In this document: positions 1-6,736 of the stretch, one piece after another | Layout of the letters: each line of letters opens with the position of its first letter | Numbering within the stretch: position 1 is the stretch's first letter | Assembly: GCF_000720635.1 (NCBI RefSeq) | Contig: NZ_JOCF01000055.1 | Span: 1 to 54,209 of the forward strand | DNA: 54,209 nt | Source of the DNA: Streptomyces sp. NRRL WC-3742 | Lineage (GTDB): Bacteria > Actinomycetota > Actinomycetes > Streptomycetales > Streptomycetaceae | Direction: 5' to 3' | Notes under the pieces: model-generated | Seen by the model: the letters and a program-made list of their open reading frames with translations, nothing else | The model's database searches: none | What the model was told of the DNA's origin: nothing | Made by a program: the position numbers and the translations under genes

Positions 1-142
1 TCCCCCACCACCCCCCGCCGCTCCACCTCCGCCTCGTCCGCCGCGCGTGAACTCCTTTGCGCCACAGTCCCGTTCGCCCCTTCCGCCTCCCGGCCCCGGA
101 TGACAGGCTGGACGGACGACCAACGGGGGAAGGAGAACCACG

Positions 143-319
143 GTGAACCGCACCATCGGCAGGACGCTCACTACCGCCGTGCTCGCGACGCTGGGCACGA
201 TCCTGCTCGCCGGACCCGCCATCGCCTCGAGCCACGGCGAGCTCGTCCACGAGAACCCGCGAACCACCGCAACGGCCGCCTCGATCGGCCCCGACGGCAT
301 CGAGTGGCCCGACGACTGA
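143..319 (+). CDS. small secreted peptide, unknown function
   Basis: A 58-residue product read from a GTG start preceded by an AGGAGA-like ribosome site. Residues 1-30 form a typical Sec signal peptide: Arg-containing n-region, hydrophobic stretch TTAVLATLGTILLAGPAIA, probable cleavage after AIA or ASS. That leaves a mature peptide of only about 28 residues, rich in His, Glu and Asp and ending in WPDD. No family is recognised. Codon third positions are almost all G/C, as expected for a real gene here. A strong hairpin follows the stop. It could be a small exported peptide of unknown use; the start and secretion signal are clear, the role is not. Confidence 0.6.
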   Translation: MNRTIGRTLTTAVLATLGTILLAGPAIASSHGELVHENPRTTATAASIGPDGIEWPDD

Positions 320-352
320 CGCCCGACCACCCCGGCCCGGGCCGGGTAGACG

Positions 353-387
353 AACGGCGCGCCCCGCAACCGCGGGACGCGCCGTTT
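353..387. terminator. bidirectional hairpin terminator
   Basis: An inverted repeat with arms AACGGCGCG and CGCGCCGTT plus inner CCGC/GCGG pairs, ending in a short T run. It lies between the convergent small-peptide and ABM monooxygenase genes and can serve both strands. Confidence 0.65.
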
Positions 388-402
388 CGCCCCGCCCCGC
401 CG

Positions 403-726
403 TCAGCCCTTCGGGCCGGTGGACTGGACGACGTCGAAGGACCAGAGGGTGGAGCCGGAGGCGGCGGGGCGCTTGGGGGCCTCGGCGTCACCGCCGTGCT
501 GGTGGGCGGCCTTCATGGGGCCCTCCATCCACGCCTGGAAGGACGCCTCGTCGCGCCAGCGGGTGTAGACGAGGTACTGGTCGGTGCCCTCGACGGGGCG
601 GAGGAGTTCGAACCACTCGAAGCCGTCGGAGTTCTCGACGGAGCCGGCGCGGGAGGCGAAGCGCTGCTCCAGCACCTCGCGCTGCTCGGCGGGGACGGTG
701 AGGACGTTGATCTTGACTACGCTCAT
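403..726 (-). CDS. antibiotic biosynthesis monooxygenase (ABM) family protein
   Basis: A 107-residue single-domain ABM-fold protein (ferredoxin-like dimeric alpha/beta barrel), beginning MSVVKINVLTVP. The order is beta strand, helix (EQREVLEQRFASRAG), strands around FEWFELLRP and YLVYTRW, then the helix FQAWMEGPMKAAHQ. Members include cofactor-free quinone-forming monooxygenases and IsdG/MhuD-like haem-degrading enzymes; sequence alone does not separate them. The start at 726 was chosen over a Met three codons upstream because the family normally begins at this strand. The gene lies 34 bp downstream of the cupin gene on the same strand, probably one transcript controlled by the divergent MarR gene. 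Confidence 0.8.
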   Translation of the reverse strand: MSVVKINVLTVPAEQREVLEQRFASRAGSVENSDGFEWFELLRPVEGTDQYLVYTRWRDEASFQAWMEGPMKAAHQHGGDAEAPKRPAASGSTLWSFDVVQSTGPKG

Positions 727-760
727 GGGCTCCATCCTGCCCCACCGAACAGCGGCGCGG

Positions 761-1171
761 TCAGGCGATCCAGGCCGGGAGGACGCGCTGGTCGTCGCGG
801 GGGGCGAGGTCGCAGGCGCCGGGCGGGGTGACGGCGTCGGGGTTGTAGGCGTAGGAGGGGGACGGGGAGGTGACGACGGCGGTGAAGCCCTCGGCGGTGA
901 TGATCTGGCGGCGGACGTCGGCGGGCAGGACGAGGGTGTCGCCGGCGCCGACGGTGAGGGTCTCGCCGTCCAGGTCGACGGTGGCGGTGCCGGCGAGGAA
1001 GGTCCAGATCTGCTCGGTGTCCATGGCGTGGACCGGGCCCTTGCGGTCGGCGAGCATCTCGACCCGCCAGAGGGCGAGGGCGGTGGCGCCCTGGGTGGGC
1101 GAGGCGTAGGTGGTCATGACGCCGTTCGGGGTCTCGGTGCGGCGGGCGTCGTTGTCGCGGATGACGGTCAT
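761..1171 (-). CDS. cupin-domain protein
   Basis: A 136-residue single cupin. The beta-barrel segments are visible from about residue 45: MDTEQIWTFLAGTATVDLDGETLTVGAGDTLVLPADVRRQI, with the second cupin motif GDTLVLPADV. The first motif is degenerate: the usual HxH is reduced to a single His in PVHAMDTEQ, so metal binding is not assured. Start is ATG at 1171 behind GGGGGAG. The gene is divergent from the MarR gene with a palindromic operator between them, and is followed by the ABM monooxygenase gene, suggesting a small inducible unit handling an aromatic or electrophilic compound. That role is inferred. Confidence 0.75.
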   Translation of the reverse strand: MTVIRDNDARRTETPNGVMTTYASPTQGATALALWRVEMLADRKGPVHAMDTEQIWTFLAGTATVDLDGETLTVGAGDTLVLPADVRRQIITAEGFTAVVTSPSPSYAYNPDAVTPPGACDLAPRDDQRVLPAWIA

Positions 1172-1189
1172 GGCTTGGCTCCCCCTAAG

Positions 1190-1231
1190 ATGGTCAATGT
1201 CGTTGTCTATATAGTCAATGAGGTTGTCCAT
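1190..1231. promoter_or_regulatory. MarR-type palindromic operator between cupin and marR genes
   Basis: The core TTGTCTATATAGTCAA (1203-1218) is an inverted repeat with 14 of 16 positions symmetric, centred at 1210.5. It is flanked on the same centre by outer arms ATGGtCAA and TTGtCCAT. This AT-rich dyad sits exactly between the divergent cupin and MarR genes, the expected place for an autoregulatory MarR operator. The binding protein is inferred. Confidence 0.65.
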
Positions 1232-1232
1232 C

Positions 1233-1709
1233 GTGTCAACACCCGATCCCACCCCGCCCGGCTTCGAGCTGCCGCTGCGCCTGCTCCTCGCCTTCCGCAC
1301 GATCATCGACGAGCTGCACGAACGCATCGCCCGGGAAGGCCATCCGGACCTGAGGCCGATGCACGGGTTCGTCTTCCAGGCGATCGGCCCGCACGGCACC
1401 ACCGCCGCCGACCTGGGCCGCACGCTCGGGGTCTCCAAGCAGGCGGCGGGCAAGACGGTCGAGGCCCTGGAGAAACTCGGGTACGTCGAGCGCGGCAGCG
1501 ACCCCGCCGACACCCGGCGCAAGGTGGTCCGCCTCACCGAGCGCGGGGTGGACTGCCTGGCGCGCTCGGCGCGGATCTTCGACGAGCTGCGCGCCGAGTG
1601 GGTCGCCACGCTGGGCGAGGAGCAGCTGCGCCAGGTGGAGGACGGCCTGCGGCGCCTCGCCCCCGGTGACCCGTTCCGGCTGGACACGCCCAGGTGGTTC
1701 GGCGGCTGA
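1233..1709 (+). CDS. MarR-family transcriptional regulator
   Basis: A 158-residue MarR/winged-helix protein. N-terminal helices (LLLAFRTIIDELHERIARE) serve dimerisation. The helix-turn-helix is GTTAADLGRTLGVSKQAAGKTVEALEKLGYVERG, and the wing is DPADTRRKVVRLTERG at about residues 85-105. The GTG at 1233 is preferred because GAGG lies nine bases upstream; an ATG five codons earlier falls inside the operator palindrome. It is divergent from the cupin/ABM pair and converges with the exporter gene, stop codons five bases apart. It probably represses the cupin/ABM promoter and itself through the shared dyad, released by an aromatic ligand as is usual in the family. Confidence 0.88.
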   Translation: MSTPDPTPPGFELPLRLLLAFRTIIDELHERIAREGHPDLRPMHGFVFQAIGPHGTTAADLGRTLGVSKQAAGKTVEALEKLGYVERGSDPADTRRKVVRLTERGVDCLARSARIFDELRAEWVATLGEEQLRQVEDGLRRLAPGDPFRLDTPRWFGG

Positions 1710-1714
1710 GGCGG

Positions 1715-3787
1715 TCAGAACGAGCGGCCCTCGCCGCGGTACGGCGGTTCGAAGGCGGGGCGGTCCGGCCGGTCCCGCCGGTCGGCGCAGAGGGCGCCGC
1801 TGAGCCGGGTGAGCAGGTCGGCGAGTTCGGCGTGCCGGCGCTCGTCCCAGTCGCCGAGCAGCTCGGCCAGCTGTTCGCGCCGCGCGGCGAGCAGCCGCAG
1901 CGCCGCCTGCTCGCCCGGTTCGGTGAGCCGCAGCGGCAGTCCACCGGTGCGAGCGGCCAGGCCGCGGCCCTCCACCTCCCGTACGGCCTCCTCCACCACC
2001 GCGACGGGGACGACCCGACGCTCGGCCAGTTCCGCCGGTTCGACGGACCCCTGGTGGTGGATCTGGAGCAGCAGCCAGCTGGAGGCGGGCAGCAGGTCGA
2101 GCCCGGCGGTGGCGGTGATCCGGCGGAAGAGGTCGCGGCGGGCCTCGCGGGTGCTGAGCACCGACAGGGCGCGGGCGATCTCGTCCAGGGAGGAGCGCTC
2201 CACCGGGTTGACGGCGATGGACTCGCTCAGGTCGGGCGCGGTGACGGTGGTGCGCAGCTTCTGCTCCCGCAGGAACAGCGACAGCACGAAGGCGACCACC
2301 GCGACGGGCACCGCGTACAGGAACACCCGGGTGATGGACTCGGCGTACGCGTGGTGGACGCCCGCCTGCGCGGCGGCCGGCAGGCCCGCGATCACGCGGG
2401 GGTCGGCGGCGACGGCCTCCGGCGAGAACCCTGGCGGCAGCGGCAGCCCGGCGAGGGCGTCGGCCATCCGGGAGCGCAGGCCGCTCGCGAAGACCGTCCC
2501 GAAGATGGAGACGCCGAAGGAGGCGCCGATGGAGCGGAAGAAGGTGGCGCCGGCGGTGGCGACCCCGAGGTCCTCGTAGCCCACCGAGTTCTGCACGATC
2601 AGCACCAGCACCTGCATCACCAGGCCCAGCCCGAGGCCGAACACCAGGAAGTAGAGGCTCATCTCGCCCGTGCCGCTGTGCTCGTCGAGCCGGGAGAGCA
2701 GCAGCAGGCCGACCGTCGTCACGGCCGTCCCGGCGATCGGGAAGACCCGGTAGTGCCCCGTGCGGGCGACGATCTGGCCGGAGCCGATCGAGGTGAGCAG
2801 CATGCCGAGCACCATGGGCAGCATGTGGATGCCGGACAGGGTGGGCGAGACCTGCTGGACCACCTGGAGGAAGGTCGGCAGGTAGGTGAGCGCGCCGAAC
2901 ATCGCGAAGCCGATGACGAAGGAGATCACCGCGACCAGGCTGAACGTCCGCGACCGGAACAGCCGCAGCGGCAGGACGGGCTCGACGGCCGTGCGCTCGA
3001 CGAGGACGAAGGCGAGCAGGAGCACCAGCCCGAGCACCCCGAGGCCCACGATCTGCCAGGAGCTCCAGGCCCAGGTGGTGCCGCCGAGGGAGGTCATCAG
3101 CACCAGGCAGGTCGCGACGCCGGCGATCAGCGCGGTGCCGAGGTAGTCGATCCGGTGCTCGCGCCGCACCTCCGTGCCGTGCAGCACGGCGGCGATCACC
3201 ACCAGGGCGACGGCCCCGATCGGCAGGTTGACGTAGAACACCCAGCGCCAGCTGAGGTGGTCGACGAAGAGCCCCCCGAGCAGTGGCCCGAGCACGCTGG
3301 TCACGCCGAACACGGCGCCGAAGAGACCCTGGTAGCGGCCGCGGTCCCGGGGCGGGACGAGGTCGCCGACGATGGCCTGGGAGAGCACCATCAGCCCGCC
3401 GCCGCCGAGGCCCTGGAGAGCACGGAAGGCGATCAACTCCCCCATGTTCTGGGCGATTCCGCACAGCACCGAGCCGAGCAGGAAGATCACGATGGACGCC
3501 TGGAAGAAGCGCTTCCGGCCGTACATGTCGCCGAGCTTGCCCCACAGCGGGGTGGCGGCGGTGGAGGCCAGCAGGTAGGCGGTGACCACCCAGGAGAGGT
3601 GCTCCAGGCCGCCGAGGTCGCTGACGATGGTGGGCAGGGCGGTGGAGACGATGGTCTGGTCGAGGGCGGCGAGCAGCATCGCCAGCAGCAGGGCGCCGAT
3701 CGGCACCCAGAGCCCGGGGGTGACCGTGTCCGGCGGGCCGGGGTCGGGGGCCGGGCCGCGGTCGGAGGCGGCGAGCGAGTCCGTCAT
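1715..3787 (-). CDS. DHA2-family MFS drug exporter with C-terminal winged-helix domain
   Basis: A 690-residue fusion. Residues about 25-520 are a 14-helix EmrB/QacA-type proton antiporter: motif D1 (LDQTIVSTALPTI), motif A (GKLGDMYGRKR), motif C (GPLLGGLFVDHLSWRWVFYVN). After the last membrane helix, residues about 530-690 form a soluble region starting SLDEIARALSVLSTREARR and containing a MarR-like winged helix (ASSWLLLQIHHQGSVEPAELAERR, GLAARTGGLPLRLTEPGEQA). Exporters with such a cytoplasmic winged helix are seen in streptomycetes; whether that domain binds DNA or senses substrate is unknown. The start is ATG at 3787. It converges on the neighbouring MarR gene. Confidence 0.88.
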   Translation of the reverse strand: MTDSLAASDRGPAPDPGPPDTVTPGLWVPIGALLLAMLLAALDQTIVSTALPTIVSDLGGLEHLSWVVTAYLLASTAATPLWGKLGDMYGRKRFFQASIVIFLLGSVLCGIAQNMGELIAFRALQGLGGGGLMVLSQAIVGDLVPPRDRGRYQGLFGAVFGVTSVLGPLLGGLFVDHLSWRWVFYVNLPIGAVALVVIAAVLHGTEVRREHRIDYLGTALIAGVATCLVLMTSLGGTTWAWSSWQIVGLGVLGLVLLLAFVLVERTAVEPVLPLRLFRSRTFSLVAVISFVIGFAMFGALTYLPTFLQVVQQVSPTLSGIHMLPMVLGMLLTSIGSGQIVARTGHYRVFPIAGTAVTTVGLLLLSRLDEHSGTGEMSLYFLVFGLGLGLVMQVLVLIVQNSVGYEDLGVATAGATFFRSIGASFGVSIFGTVFASGLRSRMADALAGLPLPPGFSPEAVAADPRVIAGLPAAAQAGVHHAYAESITRVFLYAVPVAVVAFVLSLFLREQKLRTTVTAPDLSESIAVNPVERSSLDEIARALSVLSTREARRDLFRRITATAGLDLLPASSWLLLQIHHQGSVEPAELAERRVVPVAVVEEAVREVEGRGLAARTGGLPLRLTEPGEQAALRLLAARREQLAELLGDWDERRHAELADLLTRLSGALCADRRDRPDRPAFEPPYRGEGRSF

Positions 3788-4095
3788 GGCGTCTCCGGCG
3801 GGTCACAGGTCACGGGTCACACGGCACGGGCGGATGATCACTCCCAGCTCACCATGCTGGCAGATATGTCCCGTTATGCGCCGCCCGATTGAGCCGAACG
3901 TAAGCGAACCGGGCGTCGGACGATCACCGGCGATTCACTCGGGGCCAAACGCCACCAACCGGCACAACACCCCCGCCCGGTACCGGACGCCCCTGTCCCG
4001 CCCCGGGAGCGTCCTGCATAATCAGGGCGCGTTCGCGCGCCGGGAACCGCCCGGGGCGCCGCGGAAACCACCCGAGCTCCGAGGAGGACCGGCCG
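3788..4095. other. intergenic region between divergent exporter and PG-binding protein genes
   Basis: This 308-base stretch has no credible gene. It must contain both divergent promoters. The best candidate signal is TGCATAAT at 4015-4022, resembling an extended -10 box for the rightward gene; no convincing -35 partner is seen. A GGAGG ribosome site lies just before 4096. Nothing else is recognised. Confidence 0.35.
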
Positions 4096-5142
4096 ATGCC
4101 GGACCAGCACTGCCCGACGTGCGGCGCCGCACGCTCCACCGGGTGCGGCTGCGTCCCCGGCCACGGTGTCCCCGGCCACGGCGCCCACGACGCCGACGGT
4201 GTCCAAGGCGTCCAGGGCGTCCAGGGCGTCCAAGGCGGCGTCCACCCTGACCCGGGCCTCGACGAGACCGCCGTCCTGCCGCACCTGGAGGGGCCGCCGC
4301 TGGTCCGGCCGTACGTGCCGGAGGTCTTCGGACAGGTCGCCGAGGAGCCCGCGGCGGACGCCGCCCCGGTCGTCGACCCGTTCGCGACCAGCGTGCTGCC
4401 GCCGGTCCCCCCGGGGCCGCCCGCAGGCCCGGCCGGTCCGGGAGGCGGGGAGGAGCTCGGCTTCTTCCCCTTCGACAACGCCCCGACCGTCCCGACCGCC
4501 CCGGAGGGCGGCGGCCGGGCCGCGAGACGGGCGGCCGAGCAGCGCCCCCTCGCCCAGCGCAAGGTACTGCTCGCCGGGGTCGGGGCGGGCCTGGTGGCGC
4601 TGACCATCGGCGTCGCCTACGCGGTGACGCCCTCCTCCGCGCCGACGCGCCAGGCGGAGCCGCTGCCGACCACCACCCTGGCGCCCGCCCCCTCCGACCC
4701 GCCCACTCTGGCGGCGCCGACCCCCTCGGCGCAGCCCACCGGCGAGGCGCCGAGCCCGTCGGCCACCCCGACGACACACAAGCCGAGCCCGACCAAGACA
4801 GTCACCCAGGCCCCGGCCCCGGTTTCAACGCCGACCCCCGCCCCGACTCCCACGCCGACCCCGACCCCGACGCTCACCACCACCACCCCGACGCCCGAGC
4901 CCGCGCCCACCCCGCCACGCGTGCTGAAGTACGGGATGAGCGGCCCCGACGTCACCGCCATGCAGCAGAAGCTCGCCAAGGTCATCTGCTGGGCCTACGT
5001 GCCGGTGAACGGCACGTACGACGACACCACCGTGAACACCGTCGCCTATTTCCAGGACATTCAGGGCGTCCGTGGCGACAAGCAGGGCGTCTTCGGCCCC
5101 AACACCCGCGCCGCGTTGGACGGCCGCCCCGCCGCCTGCTGA
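4096..5142 (+). CDS. membrane-anchored protein with C-terminal peptidoglycan-binding domain
   Basis: A 348-residue bitopic protein. Residues 1-25 hold a Cys/His-rich segment (CPTCGAARSTGCGC) like a minimal zinc ribbon, followed by a short GVQ repeat coded by near-identical 9-base units at 4200-4236. One membrane helix lies near residues 155-175 (KVLLAGVGAGLVALTIGVAYAV). A long Pro/Thr/Ser linker leads to a C-terminal PG_binding_1-like domain from about residue 275 (LKYGMSGPDVTAMQQKL, GTYDDTTVNTVAYFQ, GVFGPNTRAALDG). The zinc ribbon would be cytoplasmic and the binding domain in the wall. GGAGG precedes the ATG. Function beyond wall attachment is unknown. Confidence 0.8.
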   Translation: MPDQHCPTCGAARSTGCGCVPGHGVPGHGAHDADGVQGVQGVQGVQGGVHPDPGLDETAVLPHLEGPPLVRPYVPEVFGQVAEEPAADAAPVVDPFATSVLPPVPPGPPAGPAGPGGGEELGFFPFDNAPTVPTAPEGGGRAARRAAEQRPLAQRKVLLAGVGAGLVALTIGVAYAVTPSSAPTRQAEPLPTTTLAPAPSDPPTLAAPTPSAQPTGEAPSPSATPTTHKPSPTKTVTQAPAPVSTPTPAPTPTPTPTPTLTTTTPTPEPAPTPPRVLKYGMSGPDVTAMQQKLAKVICWAYVPVNGTYDDTTVNTVAYFQDIQGVRGDKQGVFGPNTRAALDGRPAAC

Positions 5143-5152
5143 CGGACCCCCG

Positions 5153-5740
5153 TCAGCCCGTGATCGCCCCCACGAGGCTGAAGCCCGCGAGCCCGACCAT
5201 GATCGCCGCGGCCACCCGCACGATCCACTTCATCGGCACGACCTTCAGCAGCTTCTGACCGCCCACGATCGCGATCCCGCCGACCGCGCACAGGCCCAGC
5301 CACGAGCCGAGGCCCACCGCGAGCAGGTCGCCGTACTTGGCGGCCAGGTTGGCGGTCATGATCTGCGTCAGGTCGCCGAACTCGGCGATCGCGACCACGA
5401 CGAAGCTCGTCCCGGCCACCTTCCAGAAGCTGTTCGAGGACGGCTCCTTGGCCCCGTGCCCGTCCTCCTCGTCACCCCCGCCGTGGAAGAGCAGCATCGC
5501 CGCGCCCACGAGGAACAGCGCGCCGGTGACGCCCTGCACCCAGCGGTGCGGCAGCAGTGAGAGCAGGTGCCCGGCGGCGAGGGCGATGACCACCTGGACG
5601 AGGAAGGCGGCGGCGACGCCCGCGAACACGTATCGGGCGCGGTACTTGGTGCCGAGCACCAGGCTGGCCAGCGCGGTCTTGTCCGGCAGTTCGGCCAGGA
5701 AGATGAGGCCGAAGGTGAGAGCGGCAACGGTCAGGCTCAT
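5153..5740 (-). CDS. TMEM165/GDT1 (UPF0016) family manganese exporter
   Basis: A 195-residue, six-helix membrane protein with the two signature motifs of the UPF0016/GDT1 family: ELPDKT near residue 16 (E-x-G-D-K-T with Pro for Gly) and EFGDLT near residue 120, each starting a three-helix repeat. A hydrophilic, acidic His-containing loop (GGGDEEDGHGAKE) separates the repeats. Bacterial members export Mn2+ and protect against manganese excess. The ATG at 5740 follows GAGGACC. The leader contains a manganese riboswitch, which independently supports Mn2+ as substrate. The gene converges on the PG-binding protein gene with only ten bases between stops. Confidence 0.9.
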   Translation of the reverse strand: MSLTVAALTFGLIFLAELPDKTALASLVLGTKYRARYVFAGVAAAFLVQVVIALAAGHLLSLLPHRWVQGVTGALFLVGAAMLLFHGGGDEEDGHGAKEPSSNSFWKVAGTSFVVVAIAEFGDLTQIMTANLAAKYGDLLAVGLGSWLGLCAVGGIAIVGGQKLLKVVPMKWIVRVAAAIMVGLAGFSLVGAITG

Positions 5741-5792
5741 GAATGGGGTCCTCGGTCGGGCTGCCGGGCTCCGGCGGCTCCCTCGGGGGACG

Positions 5793-5838
5793 CTTCGGCC
5801 CGACAGCACTGGAAATGGTCACAGCACTGCGGCCGAAG
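5793..5838 (-). promoter_or_regulatory. candidate expression platform of the Mn2+ riboswitch
   Basis: In the transcript, the 3' strand of aptamer helix P1, which includes CUUCGGCC (5838-5831), has a perfect complement GGCCGAAG (5800-5793) downstream. Pairing of these eight bases would compete with P1, so aptamer folding and this hairpin should be mutually exclusive. It ends about 50 bases before the start codon; whether it acts on transcription or translation cannot be read. Confidence 0.5.
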
Positions 5839-5934
5839 GTCTCGCCGACACCGCCCGTACGGATGCAGGTGCCCCGGGCGCCGGGCCCCGGGGGGCCAGT
5901 ATGTCGACGGTCCGGTGGAGGGCTACTCCCCTTC
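5835..5934 (-). promoter_or_regulatory. yybP-ykoY manganese riboswitch aptamer
   Basis: Read on the minus strand, the leader opens GAAGGGGAGUAGCC, contains GUCGACAUACUGGCC in the middle and closes with GUCGGCGAGACCUUC. These are the conserved blocks of the yybP-ykoY class: GGGGAGUAG, the GACAUAC loop and the GCnAGACC loop, closed by P1 pairing GAAGG with CCUUC. The class senses Mn2+ and commonly sits before UPF0016 and P-type ATPase exporters. Here it begins only 14 bases after the fetB-like stop and lies before the GDT1 gene. Confidence 0.9.
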
Positions 5935-5947
5935 AACGCGAACCAGC

Positions 5948-6736
5948 CTACCGGACGGTGCCGGGCTCCCCCGCCTGTACCAGTCCCCGCCCGACCAGCT
6001 CCAGCACCACCACGATCGCCACCGCCTCCACGGCCAGCAGCCCGATCAGCACGAACAGCTGCACCGCCCCGGCCTGTACGGGCGAGGCGCCGCCGATCAG
6101 CATGCCGACGAAGGCGCCGGGCAGGGTGACCAGGCCGACGGTGCGGGTCTGGTCCAGCGCGGGGACGAGCGAGGTCGCCGCCGCCGTACGGCAGATCTCC
6201 AGCCGGGCGTCGCGCCCCTCGAAGCCGAGCGCCAGCGCCGCCTCCACCTCGCCGCGCCGCTGCCGCAGCTCGTCGAGGGCGCGGCGGCCGGCCAGCGAGG
6301 TGGCGGTGAGCGCCCCGCCGATGAGGATGCCCGCGACGGGGATGACGGACAGGCCCTTGAGCGGCAGCAGGCCCGCGCCGAGCAGCAGGGCGAGCACCGG
6401 CAGCACTCCGGCGCCGATCGGGGCGGCCGCCCAGACCCAGCCTGGGCCATGGGTCATCCGCCGCCCGGCGGTGCGCACCGCGACGGAGAACATCAGCAGC
6501 ACGAACAGCGCCGACCACCAGAGCGAGCCGACCACCCAGGTGATGACCGCCGCGACGCCGGCCAGCTGCACCACCGCCCGCAGCCCGGCCCGCAGGACGG
6601 CGTGGCCGTGGCCGAGCAGGCCCCACCCGGCGACGGCCACGGCGGCCAGCAGCAGCAGCGCGGTGACGACGCCGAGCAGCGGGGTGACGGGCAGCAGCTG
6701 CCCGCCCCCGGAAGCCGGGGAAGCCGAAAGGCGCAT
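5948..6736 (-). CDS. FetB-like (UPF0014) ABC exporter permease
   Basis: A 262-residue integral membrane protein with about seven helices, matching UPF0014/FetB: LRAVVQLAGVAAVI near residue 50, the central VIPVAGILIGGALTATSLAGRRALDELRQRRGEVEAALALG, and TVGLVTLPGAFVGMLIGGASPVQAGAVQL. E. coli FetAB is an iron exporter; no FetA-like ATPase is adjacent here, so the partner must be encoded elsewhere. The start is taken as the ATG sharing one base with the pmt stop (TGATG), implying translational coupling; a Met seven codons upstream, inside pmt, is possible. The next downstream gene is the Mn2+ exporter, so two metal-export genes are adjacent. Confidence 0.82.
   Translation of the reverse strand: MRLSASPASGGGQLLPVTPLLGVVTALLLLAAVAVAGWGLLGHGHAVLRAGLRAVVQLAGVAAVITWVVGSLWWSALFVLLMFSVAVRTAGRRMTHGPGWVWAAAPIGAGVLPVLALLLGAGLLPLKGLSVIPVAGILIGGALTATSLAGRRALDELRQRRGEVEAALALGFEGRDARLEICRTAAATSLVPALDQTRTVGLVTLPGAFVGMLIGGASPVQAGAVQLFVLIGLLAVEAVAIVVVLELVGRGLVQAGEPGTVR

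Noticed and set aside
1694..3892. A 732-residue open frame on the plus strand over the MFS exporter gene
   Set aside because: It is the antisense shadow of a clear 14-helix transporter; the composition is Gly/Glu/Gln/His-rich with no domain, as expected for high-GC shadow frames.
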